Source: an uncultured Acidimicrobiales bacterium
GTDB taxonomy: Bacteria > Actinomycetota > Acidimicrobiia > Acidimicrobiales > Bin134
Direction: 5' to 3'
Length of the DNA stretch: 64,000 nt
Assembly: GCA_951813325.1 (NCBI GenBank)
Contig: OX638350.1
Coordinates: 248,001 to 312,000 of the forward strand
Notes under the pieces: generated by a model
Databases searched by the model: none
What the model was told of the DNA's origin: nothing
What the model saw: the letters and a program-made list of their open reading frames with translations, nothing else
Translations under genes and position numbers: made by a program
Shown here: positions 26,244 through 35,689 of the stretch, in pieces
Layout of the letters: each line of letters opens with the position of its first letter
Numbering within the stretch: the stretch's first letter is position 1

Positions 26244-26444
26244 TCAATGTTGTGTCCAACCCATTGTTTCCCACGCCACAGCGACAGATGCAGAACGTGC
26301 AACGTACCGGAGGCATTCCGAGAAGGATTCGGAGTACACGCCTTGAGACTCATTGAGTCGTTGGGAACGGAATACTTGTCGGGCCAGCTCACGCTGTTCG
26401 TCAAACTCTTCGGTCGTCCAACGGGGCGGATCTGGGAGGCTCAC
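26244..26444 (-). pseudogene. N-terminal fragment resembling a XamI-type restriction endonuclease
   Basis: 66 codons from GTG. The opening LPDPPRWTTEEFDEQRELAR resembles, from memory, the start of RE_XamI-family restriction enzymes (about 250 aa). After ~40 residues the reading becomes unrelated and stops ten bases before MITE copy 2. A methyltransferase remnant lies just upstream on the same strand, in the right order for a restriction-modification pair. Family identity is uncertain. Confidence 0.45.
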
Positions 26445-26480
26445 GATGACATTTCAGTTAGCACCGCAAGATTGGGAACT

Positions 26481-27041
26481 CTACGCGACGAAGCTGGGAC
26501 CTCGGGCCATATCGGTGGCCAAGATCGGGGCCGGTGACCGCAGGCCCACCGACCACCAGGGGTTGCGGTGGCGGGCCCCATAAGACGAGCGGGCGCCGTT
26601 TCGCTCTGCGAGCCGCAAGAACTGCTCCACCTGATCACGGTCGTCGTCATCGAATTCGCTCAAGTCCGCGGGCAAGTCGATCACGGCTCGGAGGCCGGCG
26701 CAGCTCGACAGGACACCGTCGGGCGACTCGAACAGCTCCCGGGCCTTGGTCACCGACGGAAAAAGCGTCGTCGTCGGCAGTCCGGGATCGTTGGCTTTGG
26801 TGATCCGGGTGGAGTTGGCACCGGTAACTGCTCCCCGGTGTACTCGGCAGAGTTCGCCTAAATGTATGTATCCCTCGGGCATCGGTTGGGCAGAGGTCAG
26901 AAGGGGAGACCATCTTTTCTCCTGTTGCAGCCTCTGCTTGCCTACTCTGCGTCCCCAGGTGAGGTTGGCGAGATCTTCCACCTTCTCAACACGGCGCATC
27001 TTGACCGAGGCAGCCTTCGATCCGACTTTAAAACAGATCAC
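26481..27041 (-). pseudogene. C-terminal fragment of N6-adenine DNA methyltransferase
   Basis: The reading from about 27041 has VICFKVG, RRVEKVEDL, YIHLGELCRVHRGAVTGAN and HRNPWWSVGL: the target-recognition part of Eco57I/TaqI-type adenine methyltransferases. The catalytic N-terminal half with its NPPY motif is absent, and the frame ends by a stop right after MARGPSFVA, where homologs continue. It is a truncated remnant, upstream of the endonuclease fragment. Confidence 0.7.
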
Positions 27042-27228
27042 TGATGCTGTCGGAAGCCTCACCATCTGTGTCAACAAGTTCGATCTCGGAGGCAGAGAGG
27101 TCGGTAAGTGAACCGTTGCCGATGATGGCCCAAGCCAACGCGGCCAGTTCTTCCTCCGACTCCAGCCGCCCTGTCACATCGAAGGTGTCATCACGGTCCA
27201 CCAGCTTCATCTGTTTGAAGTCTGACAT
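27028..27228 (-). CDS. Small acidic protein with strong ribosome site
   Basis: 66 aa from ATG at 27228: MSDFKQMKLVDRDDTFDVTG, with EEELAALAWAIIG and an acidic C-terminus SASEIELVDTDGEA. CAGGAGA lies seven bases before the start, which supports real translation. No family was recognised. It lies next to the methyltransferase remnant and might be part of the old restriction locus or an unrelated small regulator or precursor peptide. Confidence 0.55.
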   Translation of the reverse strand: MSDFKQMKLVDRDDTFDVTGRLESEEELAALAWAIIGNGSLTDLSASEIELVDTDGEASDSISDLF

Positions 27229-27342
27229 AGCAAGTCTCCTGACCATCGGATGCGGGCTGCTTCACTTCCATGCTGCTGACGTGAGTGACAACTCTGTTGA
27301 CCGCCTGGGCTCAGAGGCGTGGCATGTGCCAATGGCGGGAAA

Positions 27343-28122
27343 TTATTGATCCGCCGTGCCCAGGTAGGAGGCTTGGAGGTCGGGGTGGGCTAGCAAGTTC
27401 TCGGCGGTGTCGTCTAGTACGACGCGGCCGGTTTGGAGCACCCAGCCTCGGTCGGCGATGGATAGGGCCATGTTGGCGTTTTGCTCGACCATGAACACGG
27501 TCATGCCGGCTTGGTGAATCTGCTCGATTAGCTCGAAGTTCTGCTGGACCAGGGCGGGGGCCAGACCCATGGATGGCTCGTCCATCAGCAGCACCCTCGG
27601 GTTGGACATCAGGGCCCGCCCGATGGCCACCATCTGCTGCTCGCCACCCGACAGCGTGCCCGCCTTCTGATTGAGCCGCTCTTTGACCCTAGGAAACAGC
27701 TCGAACACCCGCTCCATGTCGGCCGCGATCTGGTCGGAGTCGGTGCGCAGATAGGCGCCGAGGTCGAGGTTCTCGCGCACGGTGAGGCGCTTGAACAGTC
27801 GGCGGTTCTCGGGGACCATCGTCACGCCGCGGGCCACTCGGTAGCTGGTCGGCTTGTCGTTGACCACCTCGCCGTCGAGCACCACCTCGCCAGATGTGGG
27901 CTTGAGCATGCCCAGCAGCGTCTTGAGGGTGGTGGACTTGCCGCTGGCGTTGCCGCCCAGCAGGCACACCAGCTCGCCCTTGAATATCGACAGGTCCACG
28001 TCGATGAGGGCGTGCACCGCGCCGTAGTGGGTGTTGACCGAGCGCATCTCCAGCAGCGGTATATCGGAGCGAGCCTCGCTGTCGTCGGACGCGGAGGCCG
28101 GTTCCGGTTGGGCTTCGCTCAT
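27343..28122 (-). CDS. livF: ABC transporter ATP-binding protein (LivF-like), second operon
   Basis: 259 aa. Walker A GGNASGKST, signature TLSGGEQQMVAIGRAL, Walker B VLLMDEPSMGLAP and VFMVEQNA. A 20-residue N-terminal extension rich in Asp/Ser/Glu/Pro precedes the domain. It is the last gene of the second Liv-type operon, overlapping the LivG-like gene by four bases. Walker A reads GGNASGKS rather than GxNGAGKT, a mild change. Confidence 0.92.
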   Translation of the reverse strand: MSEAQPEPASASDDSEARSDIPLLEMRSVNTHYGAVHALIDVDLSIFKGELVCLLGGNASGKSTTLKTLLGMLKPTSGEVVLDGEVVNDKPTSYRVARGVTMVPENRRLFKRLTVRENLDLGAYLRTDSDQIAADMERVFELFPRVKERLNQKAGTLSGGEQQMVAIGRALMSNPRVLLMDEPSMGLAPALVQQNFELIEQIHQAGMTVFMVEQNANMALSIADRGWVLQTGRVVLDDTAENLLAHPDLQASYLGTADQ

Positions 28123-28949
28123 GGGTCCCCGGCTCCCTTGCCCAGGTAGGCCTCGATCACTTGGGGGTCGTTGGCCACATCGGCGTAGTCGCCCTCGGCG
28201 ATCTTCACGCCGTGGTCGAGCACCACCACCCGATCGGATACCTCGCGCACCACTCCCATGTCGTGTTCGATGACCACGATGGCGAAGCCCCACTCGTCGC
28301 GCAGGCGGCCGATGAGGCCGGTGAGCTCGGCCGACTCCACCGGGTTCATCCCTGCCACCGGCTCGTCGAGCAGGATGAGCTTGGGCTGGGTGGCCATGGC
28401 CCGGGCGATCTCGAGGCGGCGCCGGTTGGCGTAGGACAGCGTGAAGGCGGGCTGGTCCATCCGGTAGCCGACGAGCCTGGTGCCGAAGAACCCGAGGATC
28501 TCCTCGGCCCGCTGGCGAATCTCAGCCTCCTCCTGGCGGAATGCCTTGGTGTAGAGCAGAGCCCCGAAGGCGTGCTGCTTGGTGCGGCAGTGCTGGGACA
28601 CCATCACGTTCTCTAGCACCGACATATTGGCGAACAGGCGGACGTTCTGGAACGTGCGGGCAATGCCGCTCGACGTCACCCGGTTGGGGTCCAGCCCCAG
28701 CAGAGACTGGCCCTCGAACACGATGTCGCCATCAGAGGATTCCACCGTGGCCGTGATGGCGTTGAACAGCGTGGTCTTGCCCGCGCCGTTTGGCCCGATC
28801 ACCGAGACGATCTCGCCTTCGTATATCTCGAGATCGAGGTCGTCCAGAGCCTTGAGACCCCCGAAGTCAACGCTCAATCGCCGGGTCTCCAACAGCGGTT
28901 GGCGAACCCCAGCGGCCGCGGCTCCGGCGGCAGCTTGCATATCGGTCAT
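28119..28949 (-). CDS. livG: ABC transporter ATP-binding protein (LivG-like), second operon
   Basis: 276 aa. Walker A GPNGAGKTTLFN, IARTFQNVRLFANMSVLEN loop, signature FTLSYANRRRLEIARAM, Walker B LILLDEPVAGMNP, and IEHDMGVV. It is standard for LivG. Overlaps both neighbouring genes by four bases (ATGA), showing translational coupling through the operon. Confidence 0.93.
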   Translation of the reverse strand: MTDMQAAAGAAAAGVRQPLLETRRLSVDFGGLKALDDLDLEIYEGEIVSVIGPNGAGKTTLFNAITATVESSDGDIVFEGQSLLGLDPNRVTSSGIARTFQNVRLFANMSVLENVMVSQHCRTKQHAFGALLYTKAFRQEEAEIRQRAEEILGFFGTRLVGYRMDQPAFTLSYANRRRLEIARAMATQPKLILLDEPVAGMNPVESAELTGLIGRLRDEWGFAIVVIEHDMGVVREVSDRVVVLDHGVKIAEGDYADVANDPQVIEAYLGKGAGDP

Positions 28950-30790
28950 GGCTGCACCGCAGGCCGCGGGCCGTCGGCTCCGCCGGCGTCATCATCGTCG
29001 ACTTGTCCCCTGAGCCAGGCGTCCTGGGCCATCTCCTGCTGGCGCAGCTCACGCGTGCGGCGCACGCTGGGTATCAGGCCCTCGGGTCGGGCCAGCATCA
29101 TCCATATGAGCAGTGCTCCGTAGATGAGCAGCTTGAACTCCGAGAACTCGGCCAAAAGACCCGGCTGCTTGGGTCCGCCGAGCACCCCGATCAACACTGC
29201 GGAGCCGGCGATCACCCCGATGATGTTGCCCATGCCCCCGAAGATCACCACCACCAAGATCACGATCGACACCAGTATCAGGAAGCTCGCCGGAAACACC
29301 GAACCGACCTTGGCCGCGAAGATGGCTCCGCTGAACGACCCCAGCACCGCGCCCACCACGAAGGCGAGCAGCTTGACGTTCACGGTGTTGATGCCCATGG
29401 CCTCGGCCACCGTCTCGTCTTCGCGCACCGCCATCCAGGCCCGCCCGAGTCGGGAGCGCTCCAGGCGCCACGAGATATAGATAGCCACGACGCAGAAGGC
29501 CAGCACCAGGTAGAACACTCGTCGGGGATCGGTGCCGGACACCTCGGTGATGCCGAAGATCCCCGCGCCGGGGATCTTGGTGATGCCCTGAGAGCCGCCG
29601 AACCACCCCGACAGCCAGTCGGACAAGAAGAGCAGCCGGATGATCTCGCCGAATCCGAGGGTGACGATGGCTAGGTAGTCGCCTCGCATTCGGATCACGG
29701 GGGCGCCGATGAACAATCCGACGAGCCCGGTGATGATCACCACCACAATGAGGGCGACGAGCCAGGGCATCTCGGGGGCGATCTTCGGAGAGGTTGCCGC
29801 GGTGAGCACCGCCGCGGTGTAGCTGCCGACGGCGAAGAAGGCCACGTAGCCCAGGTCGAGAATGCCGGCCAGCCCGACCACCACGTTGAGCCCGAGGGCC
29901 AAGAGCACGAACAGCCCGACATTGGCCAGCAGCTCGTTGGTGAGCTTGCCCGCAAACAGCGGCAACACGATCAGCACCGCGGCGGTGGCGATGATGAGCC
30001 CGAGGTTGGCCCGGGTGCGCTGAGCGCCCTCCATCTGGGCGTGGCGGACCCGGGCCTGGCGAAACCGACCTCGGCCCAAAACGGCGAGCAGGCCCGAAAC
30101 GGCGGCCAGGCCCAGGGCGCTGGGCCAGGCAACCCCGCCCCGGGGGGCATATAGGCGGTCGGTCAGCGGTTCGAGCCCCAAACCCTCGGCCACGTCCACC
30201 ACCAGTGACTCCAGCACGGCTGCGCCGGCCACCGCGAGGGCCATGGTCACCACGACCCGGTGGCTCTTTGGGCCGAGCAGTCGAAGCACCCCTCCCGCGG
30301 CGCCCATTCCCGCCCCGATGGCCAGCCAGATCACCACCGCGAACCACATCTCGTTGCTGAAGCTCAACAGATCGAGGAGCACCGGGCTCCAGTTCACCAG
30401 CGGCTCGCGAAGGTCGAAATGGGTCACCAGCACCGCCAAAAGAGACAGGCCTCCTCCGGTGATCAGTCCGCACAAGAACCCGCCTACCACCTCGTTCGGT
30501 CCAGGTGCGCAAACGGGCATGTTCTCGCGTTTGATCTGGTGGCCCTGGCGGTAGCCGGCGGCGAACGGCAATATCAGCAACACGAGGTAGCCCAGGCTCA
30601 GGACTGGTTTGACGATGAGCCGCTCGTCGAGGCGAACCGGCATGTTGGACAGGGCGATGAAGACCTGCCCGAAGGCGGCTACCGATCCCATGCGGGCAAT
30701 TCGCCGCCAGTCGTGGGTGAACGCGGGCCGGGGCGCGGCCCGGGGAGCTTCCGGCTGGGGCCCGGTGGTCGGGGGAAGCGTGGTGTTCAT
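28946..30790 (-). CDS. livM: ABC transporter permease (LivM-like) with long N-terminal extension
   Basis: 614 aa, clearly longer than ordinary LivM (~320-425 aa). The LivM core begins near residue 270 (LGLNVVVGLAGILDLGYVAFFAVGSYTAA) and carries the cytoplasmic motif RAWMAVREDETVAEAMGINT. The first ~270 residues contain about seven hydrophobic stretches, and contain TMs not seen in the paralog at 8391. Ends in an Arg/Glu-rich cytoplasmic tail. Overlaps the LivH gene by four bases. Confidence 0.9.
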   Translation of the reverse strand: MNTTLPPTTGPQPEAPRAAPRPAFTHDWRRIARMGSVAAFGQVFIALSNMPVRLDERLIVKPVLSLGYLVLLILPFAAGYRQGHQIKRENMPVCAPGPNEVVGGFLCGLITGGGLSLLAVLVTHFDLREPLVNWSPVLLDLLSFSNEMWFAVVIWLAIGAGMGAAGGVLRLLGPKSHRVVVTMALAVAGAAVLESLVVDVAEGLGLEPLTDRLYAPRGGVAWPSALGLAAVSGLLAVLGRGRFRQARVRHAQMEGAQRTRANLGLIIATAAVLIVLPLFAGKLTNELLANVGLFVLLALGLNVVVGLAGILDLGYVAFFAVGSYTAAVLTAATSPKIAPEMPWLVALIVVVIITGLVGLFIGAPVIRMRGDYLAIVTLGFGEIIRLLFLSDWLSGWFGGSQGITKIPGAGIFGITEVSGTDPRRVFYLVLAFCVVAIYISWRLERSRLGRAWMAVREDETVAEAMGINTVNVKLLAFVVGAVLGSFSGAIFAAKVGSVFPASFLILVSIVILVVVIFGGMGNIIGVIAGSAVLIGVLGGPKQPGLLAEFSEFKLLIYGALLIWMMLARPEGLIPSVRRTRELRQQEMAQDAWLRGQVDDDDAGGADGPRPAVQP

Positions 30791-31905
30791 GTGCGGTCCT
30801 CAGACGGGAGGCGCTCGCCGAAGAGCCCGGAGGGCCGCAGCAGCAGCACCCCGATGAGCACGGCGAAGGCCACCGCGTCTCGAAGCTGGGACACGCCGCT
30901 CACACCCAGCGGCTCAAGGATCAAAAGCGGTCCCACCGATTCGGCCACCCCGATCGACAGTCCTCCGGCCATGGCGCCGCCGAGATGGCCGATGCCGCCG
31001 ACCACCGCCGCGCTGAAGGCCTTGATGCCGGGCAGGAACCCGGTGGTGTGGATCACGCTGCGGAACAAGATCCCCCACAAGATGCCGGCCATCCCCGCCA
31101 TAGCCCCGCCCAGAGCGAACACCTTCACTATGGTGCGGTTTACGTCGATACCCATCAGCTCGGCTATCTCGGCGTCCTCGGCCACGGCTCGCATGGCCCG
31201 GCCGCTCTTGGTGCGCTCCACCAAATACCACAGGCAGATCATCGAGGCCGCGGCCACCAGGATCACCAAAATTCTGGCGCCCTCGATTCCGAGGAACGTG
31301 TGCTTGGACTTCAACCAATCAGGCACGTCGGGGTAGGCCTTGGCCGCAGGCCCGAGCAACACCACCGATGCATTTTGGAGGAAGAACGACACCCCGATCG
31401 ACGTGATCAGCGGTATCAGCCGGGGCGATCCCCGCAGCGGCCGGTAGGCGACCCGCTCCATGATCACCGCAGTCAGCGAGCACACGATGACCGACACGAC
31501 CACAATGAGCACCAGCGAGCCGATGAAGTTGCTCTCCCAGTAGCCGGCGTCGGCAAGCTTGTTGGAGGTGATCATGCCGGTCATGGCACCCACCATGAAC
31601 ACCTCGCCGTGGGCGAAGTTGATGAATCCGAGCACCCCGTAGACCATTGAGTAGCCCAGGGCGATCAACCCGTACATTGCGCCCTGGGCAATCCCCGACA
31701 CAATCAGCCCCCGGAACTGGGCGCCGGTGAGGCCGGTGGCGTCGGGGTTGGCCCACCGGGCGAACGGGTTGTCTGTGCTGATCTCCTGAGCGATGAAGGC
31801 CAGCAGGCCCACCGCGACAACGGTCAATGCCGCCACCCTCAGGAATGTGAGGAACCAGTCGACTCCGGTGCGGGGCGCCTTGCGGGATCGTGCCCTTCGG
31901 CTCAT
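30787..31905 (-). CDS. livH: ABC transporter permease (LivH-like), second operon
   Basis: 372 aa. A basic N-terminus (MSRRARSRKAPR) leads into TM1 and a ~40-residue extracytoplasmic loop; then GIAQGAMYGLIALGYSMVYGVLGFINFAHGEVF, the LivH hallmark, and RAVAEDAEIAELMGIDVNRT in the cytoplasmic loop. It follows the binding-protein gene after a strong hairpin. Confidence 0.93.
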   Translation of the reverse strand: MSRRARSRKAPRTGVDWFLTFLRVAALTVVAVGLLAFIAQEISTDNPFARWANPDATGLTGAQFRGLIVSGIAQGAMYGLIALGYSMVYGVLGFINFAHGEVFMVGAMTGMITSNKLADAGYWESNFIGSLVLIVVVSVIVCSLTAVIMERVAYRPLRGSPRLIPLITSIGVSFFLQNASVVLLGPAAKAYPDVPDWLKSKHTFLGIEGARILVILVAAASMICLWYLVERTKSGRAMRAVAEDAEIAELMGIDVNRTIVKVFALGGAMAGMAGILWGILFRSVIHTTGFLPGIKAFSAAVVGGIGHLGGAMAGGLSIGVAESVGPLLILEPLGVSGVSQLRDAVAFAVLIGVLLLRPSGLFGERLPSEDRT

Positions 31906-31951
31906 CGGAAGGCTCCTGATCGACTAGTCAGCAGATATACAACTATGGGCA

Positions 31952-31997
31952 GCCTATGAGGCCGGGTCACGAAGGATCGTGACCCGGCCTCATAGGC
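31952..31997 (-). terminator. Perfect 20-bp hairpin between binding-protein and permease genes
   Basis: Arms of 20 bases at 31952-31971 and 31978-31997 pair without mismatch around a 6-base loop AAGGAT. No U-run follows on the minus strand, so it is more likely a 3'-end stabiliser or attenuator that lifts expression of the binding protein over the permeases. The same position in the first operon holds a 14-bp hairpin with unrelated sequence. Confidence 0.75.
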
Positions 31998-32019
31998 AGT
32001 TGCAAGAGCAGTCTGGCCC

Positions 32020-33405
32020 TTACGGCTCGTAGGAGTAGACCACGTTGTTGAGGCTGGCCTCTACGTTGTCCTCGCCGCCGATGTTCTGCACAACGGTGAT
32101 TTTGGACGAGCCGCAGTCGCCGAAATCATCGCAGTTGAGGGTGCCGATCATGCCGCGGTAGCCGCGCAAGCCGTAGAGGTAGTCGCGCACACCTTGCCGG
32201 TCGATCATCAACGTCCCGTCCTCTACCCATGAGGCCGCGTCGATAGCGTCGAGCAGCAGTACTGCGGCGTCGTAGCCGTGGGCCCAAAACGCTGACGAAG
32301 GCACCTCTCCGTAACGTTCGTCATAGGCGGTGGTGAAGTCTGTGGCGGTCTTACCGGTGCTCTGGTTGACGTTCTCGCCGAAGCGCTGGTCCGGGCCGGA
32401 GAAGTACATCCCGGTGGTCTGGGGCAGTGGCAGGTAGTTGGCGTTCAACAGTCCGTCGGCGGCCAACAGCACGGTGTCCTCGAGCCCGGACACTCCTGGC
32501 GCCTGGTCGGCGATGAAATCCCCGGCGGGCTGGAAAATCGGGAAGAACAGCGCCTCGGGGGTGCCCGTGGCCATCTCGGTCAGTACCGGCACCATGTCGG
32601 TGTCGTCTTTGTTGATTGCGGAGAAGCCGGTGACCGTGCCGCCCTCGGCTTCGAACGCGTCGGCAAACGCCTGGGCCAGGCCCTGGGTGTAGGGGTCGCC
32701 GTCATGGATCGCCGCCGCGGTGGTGAAGCCCAACTCGCCGAACACGAACTTGGCCATGGCCGCGCCCTGGTAGAGGTCGTTGTGCGCGGTGCGGTAGTAG
32801 CCCACGGAATGATTGAGACCCGCATTGCCAGCCAGGTCAGAGGTCAATGCCGGAGACGTGTTGCCTCCCGAGATCAACACCATCCCCGCATTGGTGATCA
32901 ACGGCGCCGCGGCCACCGCCGCTCCCGAGCACGATGTGCCCAACACCCCGACCACATCCTCGTCGGCGACGATGATCTGGGCTGCGGCTTGCCCGCCGTC
33001 GTTGGAGCAAAGGTCGTCGAGGCTCGCCCCCAAATCCACATCGAAGCCCTTGATCTGGCCGTAGTCGTCCACCGCGATGTAGGCGGCCCGGTCGATTGGC
33101 AGGCCAAAGGCCCCTACATCGCCCGTGATCGCCTGCAACGACCGAATCTGAATCGCATCTCCCGCCTCGACCTCGACGATGCCGAGAGATCCGTCGCCCA
33201 TGGGGTCGCCTCGTGGGTCTGCGGTCGGTGCCGGAGCTTCGGTGGTCTCGGGGGCCGCGGTCGGTGCCGGAGCCTCCGTGGCACCCCCGTCGTCATCGTC
33301 GCCGCAACTTGTCGCGAGCAGCGAGAGCATTGCCAGCAAGGAGACAAATAGAGAAAAGGCACCGCGCCTCTTCCCGCTTTTGGTGAGATGCCCCATTCGA
33401 TTCAT
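32020..33405 (-). CDS. livK: ABC transporter substrate-binding lipoprotein, second operon
   Basis: 461 aa from ATG at 33405, eight bases after AAGGAG. Lipobox LATSC (Cys34), a Pro/Ala/Glu/Thr linker with APAPTA repeats, then a Leu/Ile/Val-type binding domain: IQIRSLQAITGDVGAFG, GVLGTSCSGAAVAAAP, SGGNTSPALT. Only about the fold is shared with the 5845 paralog, so the ligand may differ. Cysteine pairs near the C-terminus (LNCDDFGDCG) could form a disulfide. Confidence 0.92.
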   Translation of the reverse strand: MNRMGHLTKSGKRRGAFSLFVSLLAMLSLLATSCGDDDDGGATEAPAPTAAPETTEAPAPTADPRGDPMGDGSLGIVEVEAGDAIQIRSLQAITGDVGAFGLPIDRAAYIAVDDYGQIKGFDVDLGASLDDLCSNDGGQAAAQIIVADEDVVGVLGTSCSGAAVAAAPLITNAGMVLISGGNTSPALTSDLAGNAGLNHSVGYYRTAHNDLYQGAAMAKFVFGELGFTTAAAIHDGDPYTQGLAQAFADAFEAEGGTVTGFSAINKDDTDMVPVLTEMATGTPEALFFPIFQPAGDFIADQAPGVSGLEDTVLLAADGLLNANYLPLPQTTGMYFSGPDQRFGENVNQSTGKTATDFTTAYDERYGEVPSSAFWAHGYDAAVLLLDAIDAASWVEDGTLMIDRQGVRDYLYGLRGYRGMIGTLNCDDFGDCGSSKITVVQNIGGEDNVEASLNNVVYSYEP

Positions 33406-33511
33406 AACGAGTTCTCCTTGGTGCAAAGGCGTGTCGTCAGACTCACAGCGTAGCGTGCTGAGCGGCCTGAGAGTAGTGGTAGTTCATTCAAATTTGGATG
33501 GGTGTGGCGGG

Positions 33512-34699
33512 CTATCCGGCCACCAGATCGGAGCCGATGTCGTCGAACCGTCGGCGGCCGATCAGCGCCAGGGTGCGGTCGATGTCGGCTCGGTAGATGT
33601 CGAGCATTCGGGCCACCCCGGCCTCGCCGGCCACGGCCAAGCCCCAGAACCAGCTCCGCCCGCCCATGGCGGCCCGCGCGCCCAGGGCTCGGGCCTTTAC
33701 CACGTCGGTGCCCCGCTGGCAGCCTCCGTCCACCAGCACCTCGGCCCGGTCGCCCACCGCTTCGGTGATGCGGGGGAGCACGGCGAACGCGCCCGGCACC
33801 GAGTCGAGCTGGCGGCCGCCGTGGTTGGACACGATCACCCCGTCGGCCCCCCAACGCACGGCGGCCTCGGCGTCGGCCACGGTGATAACTCCTTTGACCA
33901 GCAGCGGGCCGTCCCACTCCCGCCGCAGCCACGCCATGTCGTCCCAGGTGCGGGACGGGTCGGCCAACTCCCGGTCGACATAGGTGCCGATAGCGCTAGC
34001 ATCATCGCCGATGCCCAGCTCCACCAGGCTTCCGAAGGTGATGTCGGGACCGGTTGCCAGCTGGCGCAGCCACCGGAGCCGCCGCGCCGTGTCCAGAGCG
34101 CTGTTCCAGCGGATGCGAGGAGGCAGCGACATGCCATTGCGGAGGTCGCGCTCTCTTTTGCCTACCACGGGCACGTCCACGGTGAGCACCAGCGCCTCGT
34201 AGCCGGCGTCTCGGGCCCGGTGAACCAGCGACCGCACCACCTCGGGGCTCTTCCACAGATAGAGCTGGAACCACCGCCGGCCGTCGGGGGCGGCGGCCGC
34301 GATGTCCTCCAGCGAGTAGCCCGACCCGGTGCTCACCGCGAACACGGTGCCCGCGGCGGCGGCGGCTCGGGCTGCGGCCAGCTCTCCGTCGCGGTGGACC
34401 AGCGTGGCCAGCCCGGCAGGGGCCAAAAGGAACGGCAGCGACACCGGGCGGCCGAGCACGGTGGTGGACACCTCCCGGTCGGCCACGTCCACCAGATAGC
34501 TGGGGGCCAGCTCCACCGCGTCGATGGCGGCCCGGTTGGCGGCGATGGTCAGCTCGCCCTCCGCGCCTCCTTCCACGAAGTCGAACACCATCTTGGGCAG
34601 CCGCCGCCGGGCGGCCTCCCGAAGATCGGCGTAGGTATGCCACCGGTTGGCCCCTTTGGGGGCTCGGGCCAGCATCCGGGTCAAGTCGCGCAGCTTCAT
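33512..34699 (-). CDS. FMN-dependent alpha-hydroxy-acid dehydrogenase
   Basis: 395 aa. The FMN-hydroxyacid dehydrogenase signature SNHGGRQLD (catalytic His, FMN-site Arg) is present, with VFDFVEGGAEGE near the N-terminus and TGSGYSLEDIAAAAPDGRRWFQLY for the FMN barrel. It oxidises an L-2-hydroxy acid (lactate, glycolate or mandelate type). Start overlaps the stop of the ketopantoate-reductase-like gene (ATGA). Confidence 0.92.
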   Translation of the reverse strand: MKLRDLTRMLARAPKGANRWHTYADLREAARRRLPKMVFDFVEGGAEGELTIAANRAAIDAVELAPSYLVDVADREVSTTVLGRPVSLPFLLAPAGLATLVHRDGELAAARAAAAAGTVFAVSTGSGYSLEDIAAAAPDGRRWFQLYLWKSPEVVRSLVHRARDAGYEALVLTVDVPVVGKRERDLRNGMSLPPRIRWNSALDTARRLRWLRQLATGPDITFGSLVELGIGDDASAIGTYVDRELADPSRTWDDMAWLRREWDGPLLVKGVITVADAEAAVRWGADGVIVSNHGGRQLDSVPGAFAVLPRITEAVGDRAEVLVDGGCQRGTDVVKARALGARAAMGGRSWFWGLAVAGEAGVARMLDIYRADIDRTLALIGRRRFDDIGSDLVAG

Positions 34700-35655
34700 G
34701 AGCTTGTTGTTCCCGATGGCATGGACGCAGCAAGCAGCCGGGTGACGGTTCGCAGCGCGGGCACCTCGATTCCGTGGGTGTCGGCGATCTCCACCAAGTC
34801 GGCAAACACCGCTTGCACCTCGAACGGGCGTCCCCGGTCGATGCTCTGCAAGATGGACACTCGTACCGCAGTCTCCCCGGCTTCTTCCATGCGCTCGCCC
34901 ACAGATGCGAGCCGCCGATGGGCGTCGAGCCGGCTTTCTTGGGTGAGCGCCCGGATCTGGAACGGTCCTTGGCCGTCGATCAGGTCCACCCCTTCGGCGG
35001 AGGCGACGGCGGCGCCCTCGCAGGCAATGTCGTAGAACACGTCCCGGGTCTCGGGCATGAGGAAGATGCGGTGATACACCAGCCGAGTGAGGCCCACCAC
35101 CCCCATGGCCGCTGCGGCCAGCACCCCCTTGGACCACAGCGCAGGGGCAATGTCGTCGTGGACCTCCAACTGCCGTTCGGGCAGGGCTTCGGCGATGGAG
35201 GCTGCTGCGCCCGGCGCGGTGGTGGGCAGATCGCCCAGGAGGGTGGGACCGTCAAAGGTGTGGTGGGCCTGGCCGGGACCGCCCAGGGTGCCCCCCACCA
35301 GCGAGACGCAGCCCACCGCGGCCGAGCCGAATCGGGCGGCCAGCGGCTCGGCCTGGCGCACCCCGTTCTGCACGGAGAAGGCGGCTCGGGCCGATCCCCG
35401 GTAGCCCCCGAGCAGCTCGGCGCTGTCGAACGCCTTGCCGGCCAACAGCAAGATGTCGCAGTCGCCCGCATCGGCGGGGTCGACCACCGCTCTCATCGCA
35501 ACCGGAGGCTGGTCGTCGATGCGCAGCCCGTGGCGGTTTACCGCCTCGGCGTGGGCGGGGCGGGCCACCAGGGTGACCTCGGCGCCCGCTTCGGCAAACC
35601 ACGCCCCGTACACCGAGCCCAGCGCACCCGCGCCCAGCACTACCACGGTCGTCAT
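34696..35655 (-). CDS. 2-dehydropantoate 2-reductase family protein
   Basis: 319 aa. N-terminal VVVLGAGALGSVYGAWFAEAGAEVTLVAR is the NADP-binding site of ApbA/PanE proteins, with SVQNGV and a conserved Lys in LWSKGVLAAAAMG. Members reduce 2-keto acids, not only ketopantoate; coupling to the hydroxy-acid dehydrogenase by a 4-bp overlap suggests a hydroxy/keto acid pathway. A standard PanE role in pantothenate synthesis cannot be excluded. Confidence 0.88.
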   Translation of the reverse strand: MTTVVVLGAGALGSVYGAWFAEAGAEVTLVARPAHAEAVNRHGLRIDDQPPVAMRAVVDPADAGDCDILLLAGKAFDSAELLGGYRGSARAAFSVQNGVRQAEPLAARFGSAAVGCVSLVGGTLGGPGQAHHTFDGPTLLGDLPTTAPGAAASIAEALPERQLEVHDDIAPALWSKGVLAAAAMGVVGLTRLVYHRIFLMPETRDVFYDIACEGAAVASAEGVDLIDGQGPFQIRALTQESRLDAHRRLASVGERMEEAGETAVRVSILQSIDRGRPFEVQAVFADLVEIADTHGIEVPALRTVTRLLAASMPSGTTSS

Positions 35656-35689
35656 CGATCAGATCCCACTCATGCCATACCCTAGAGCC

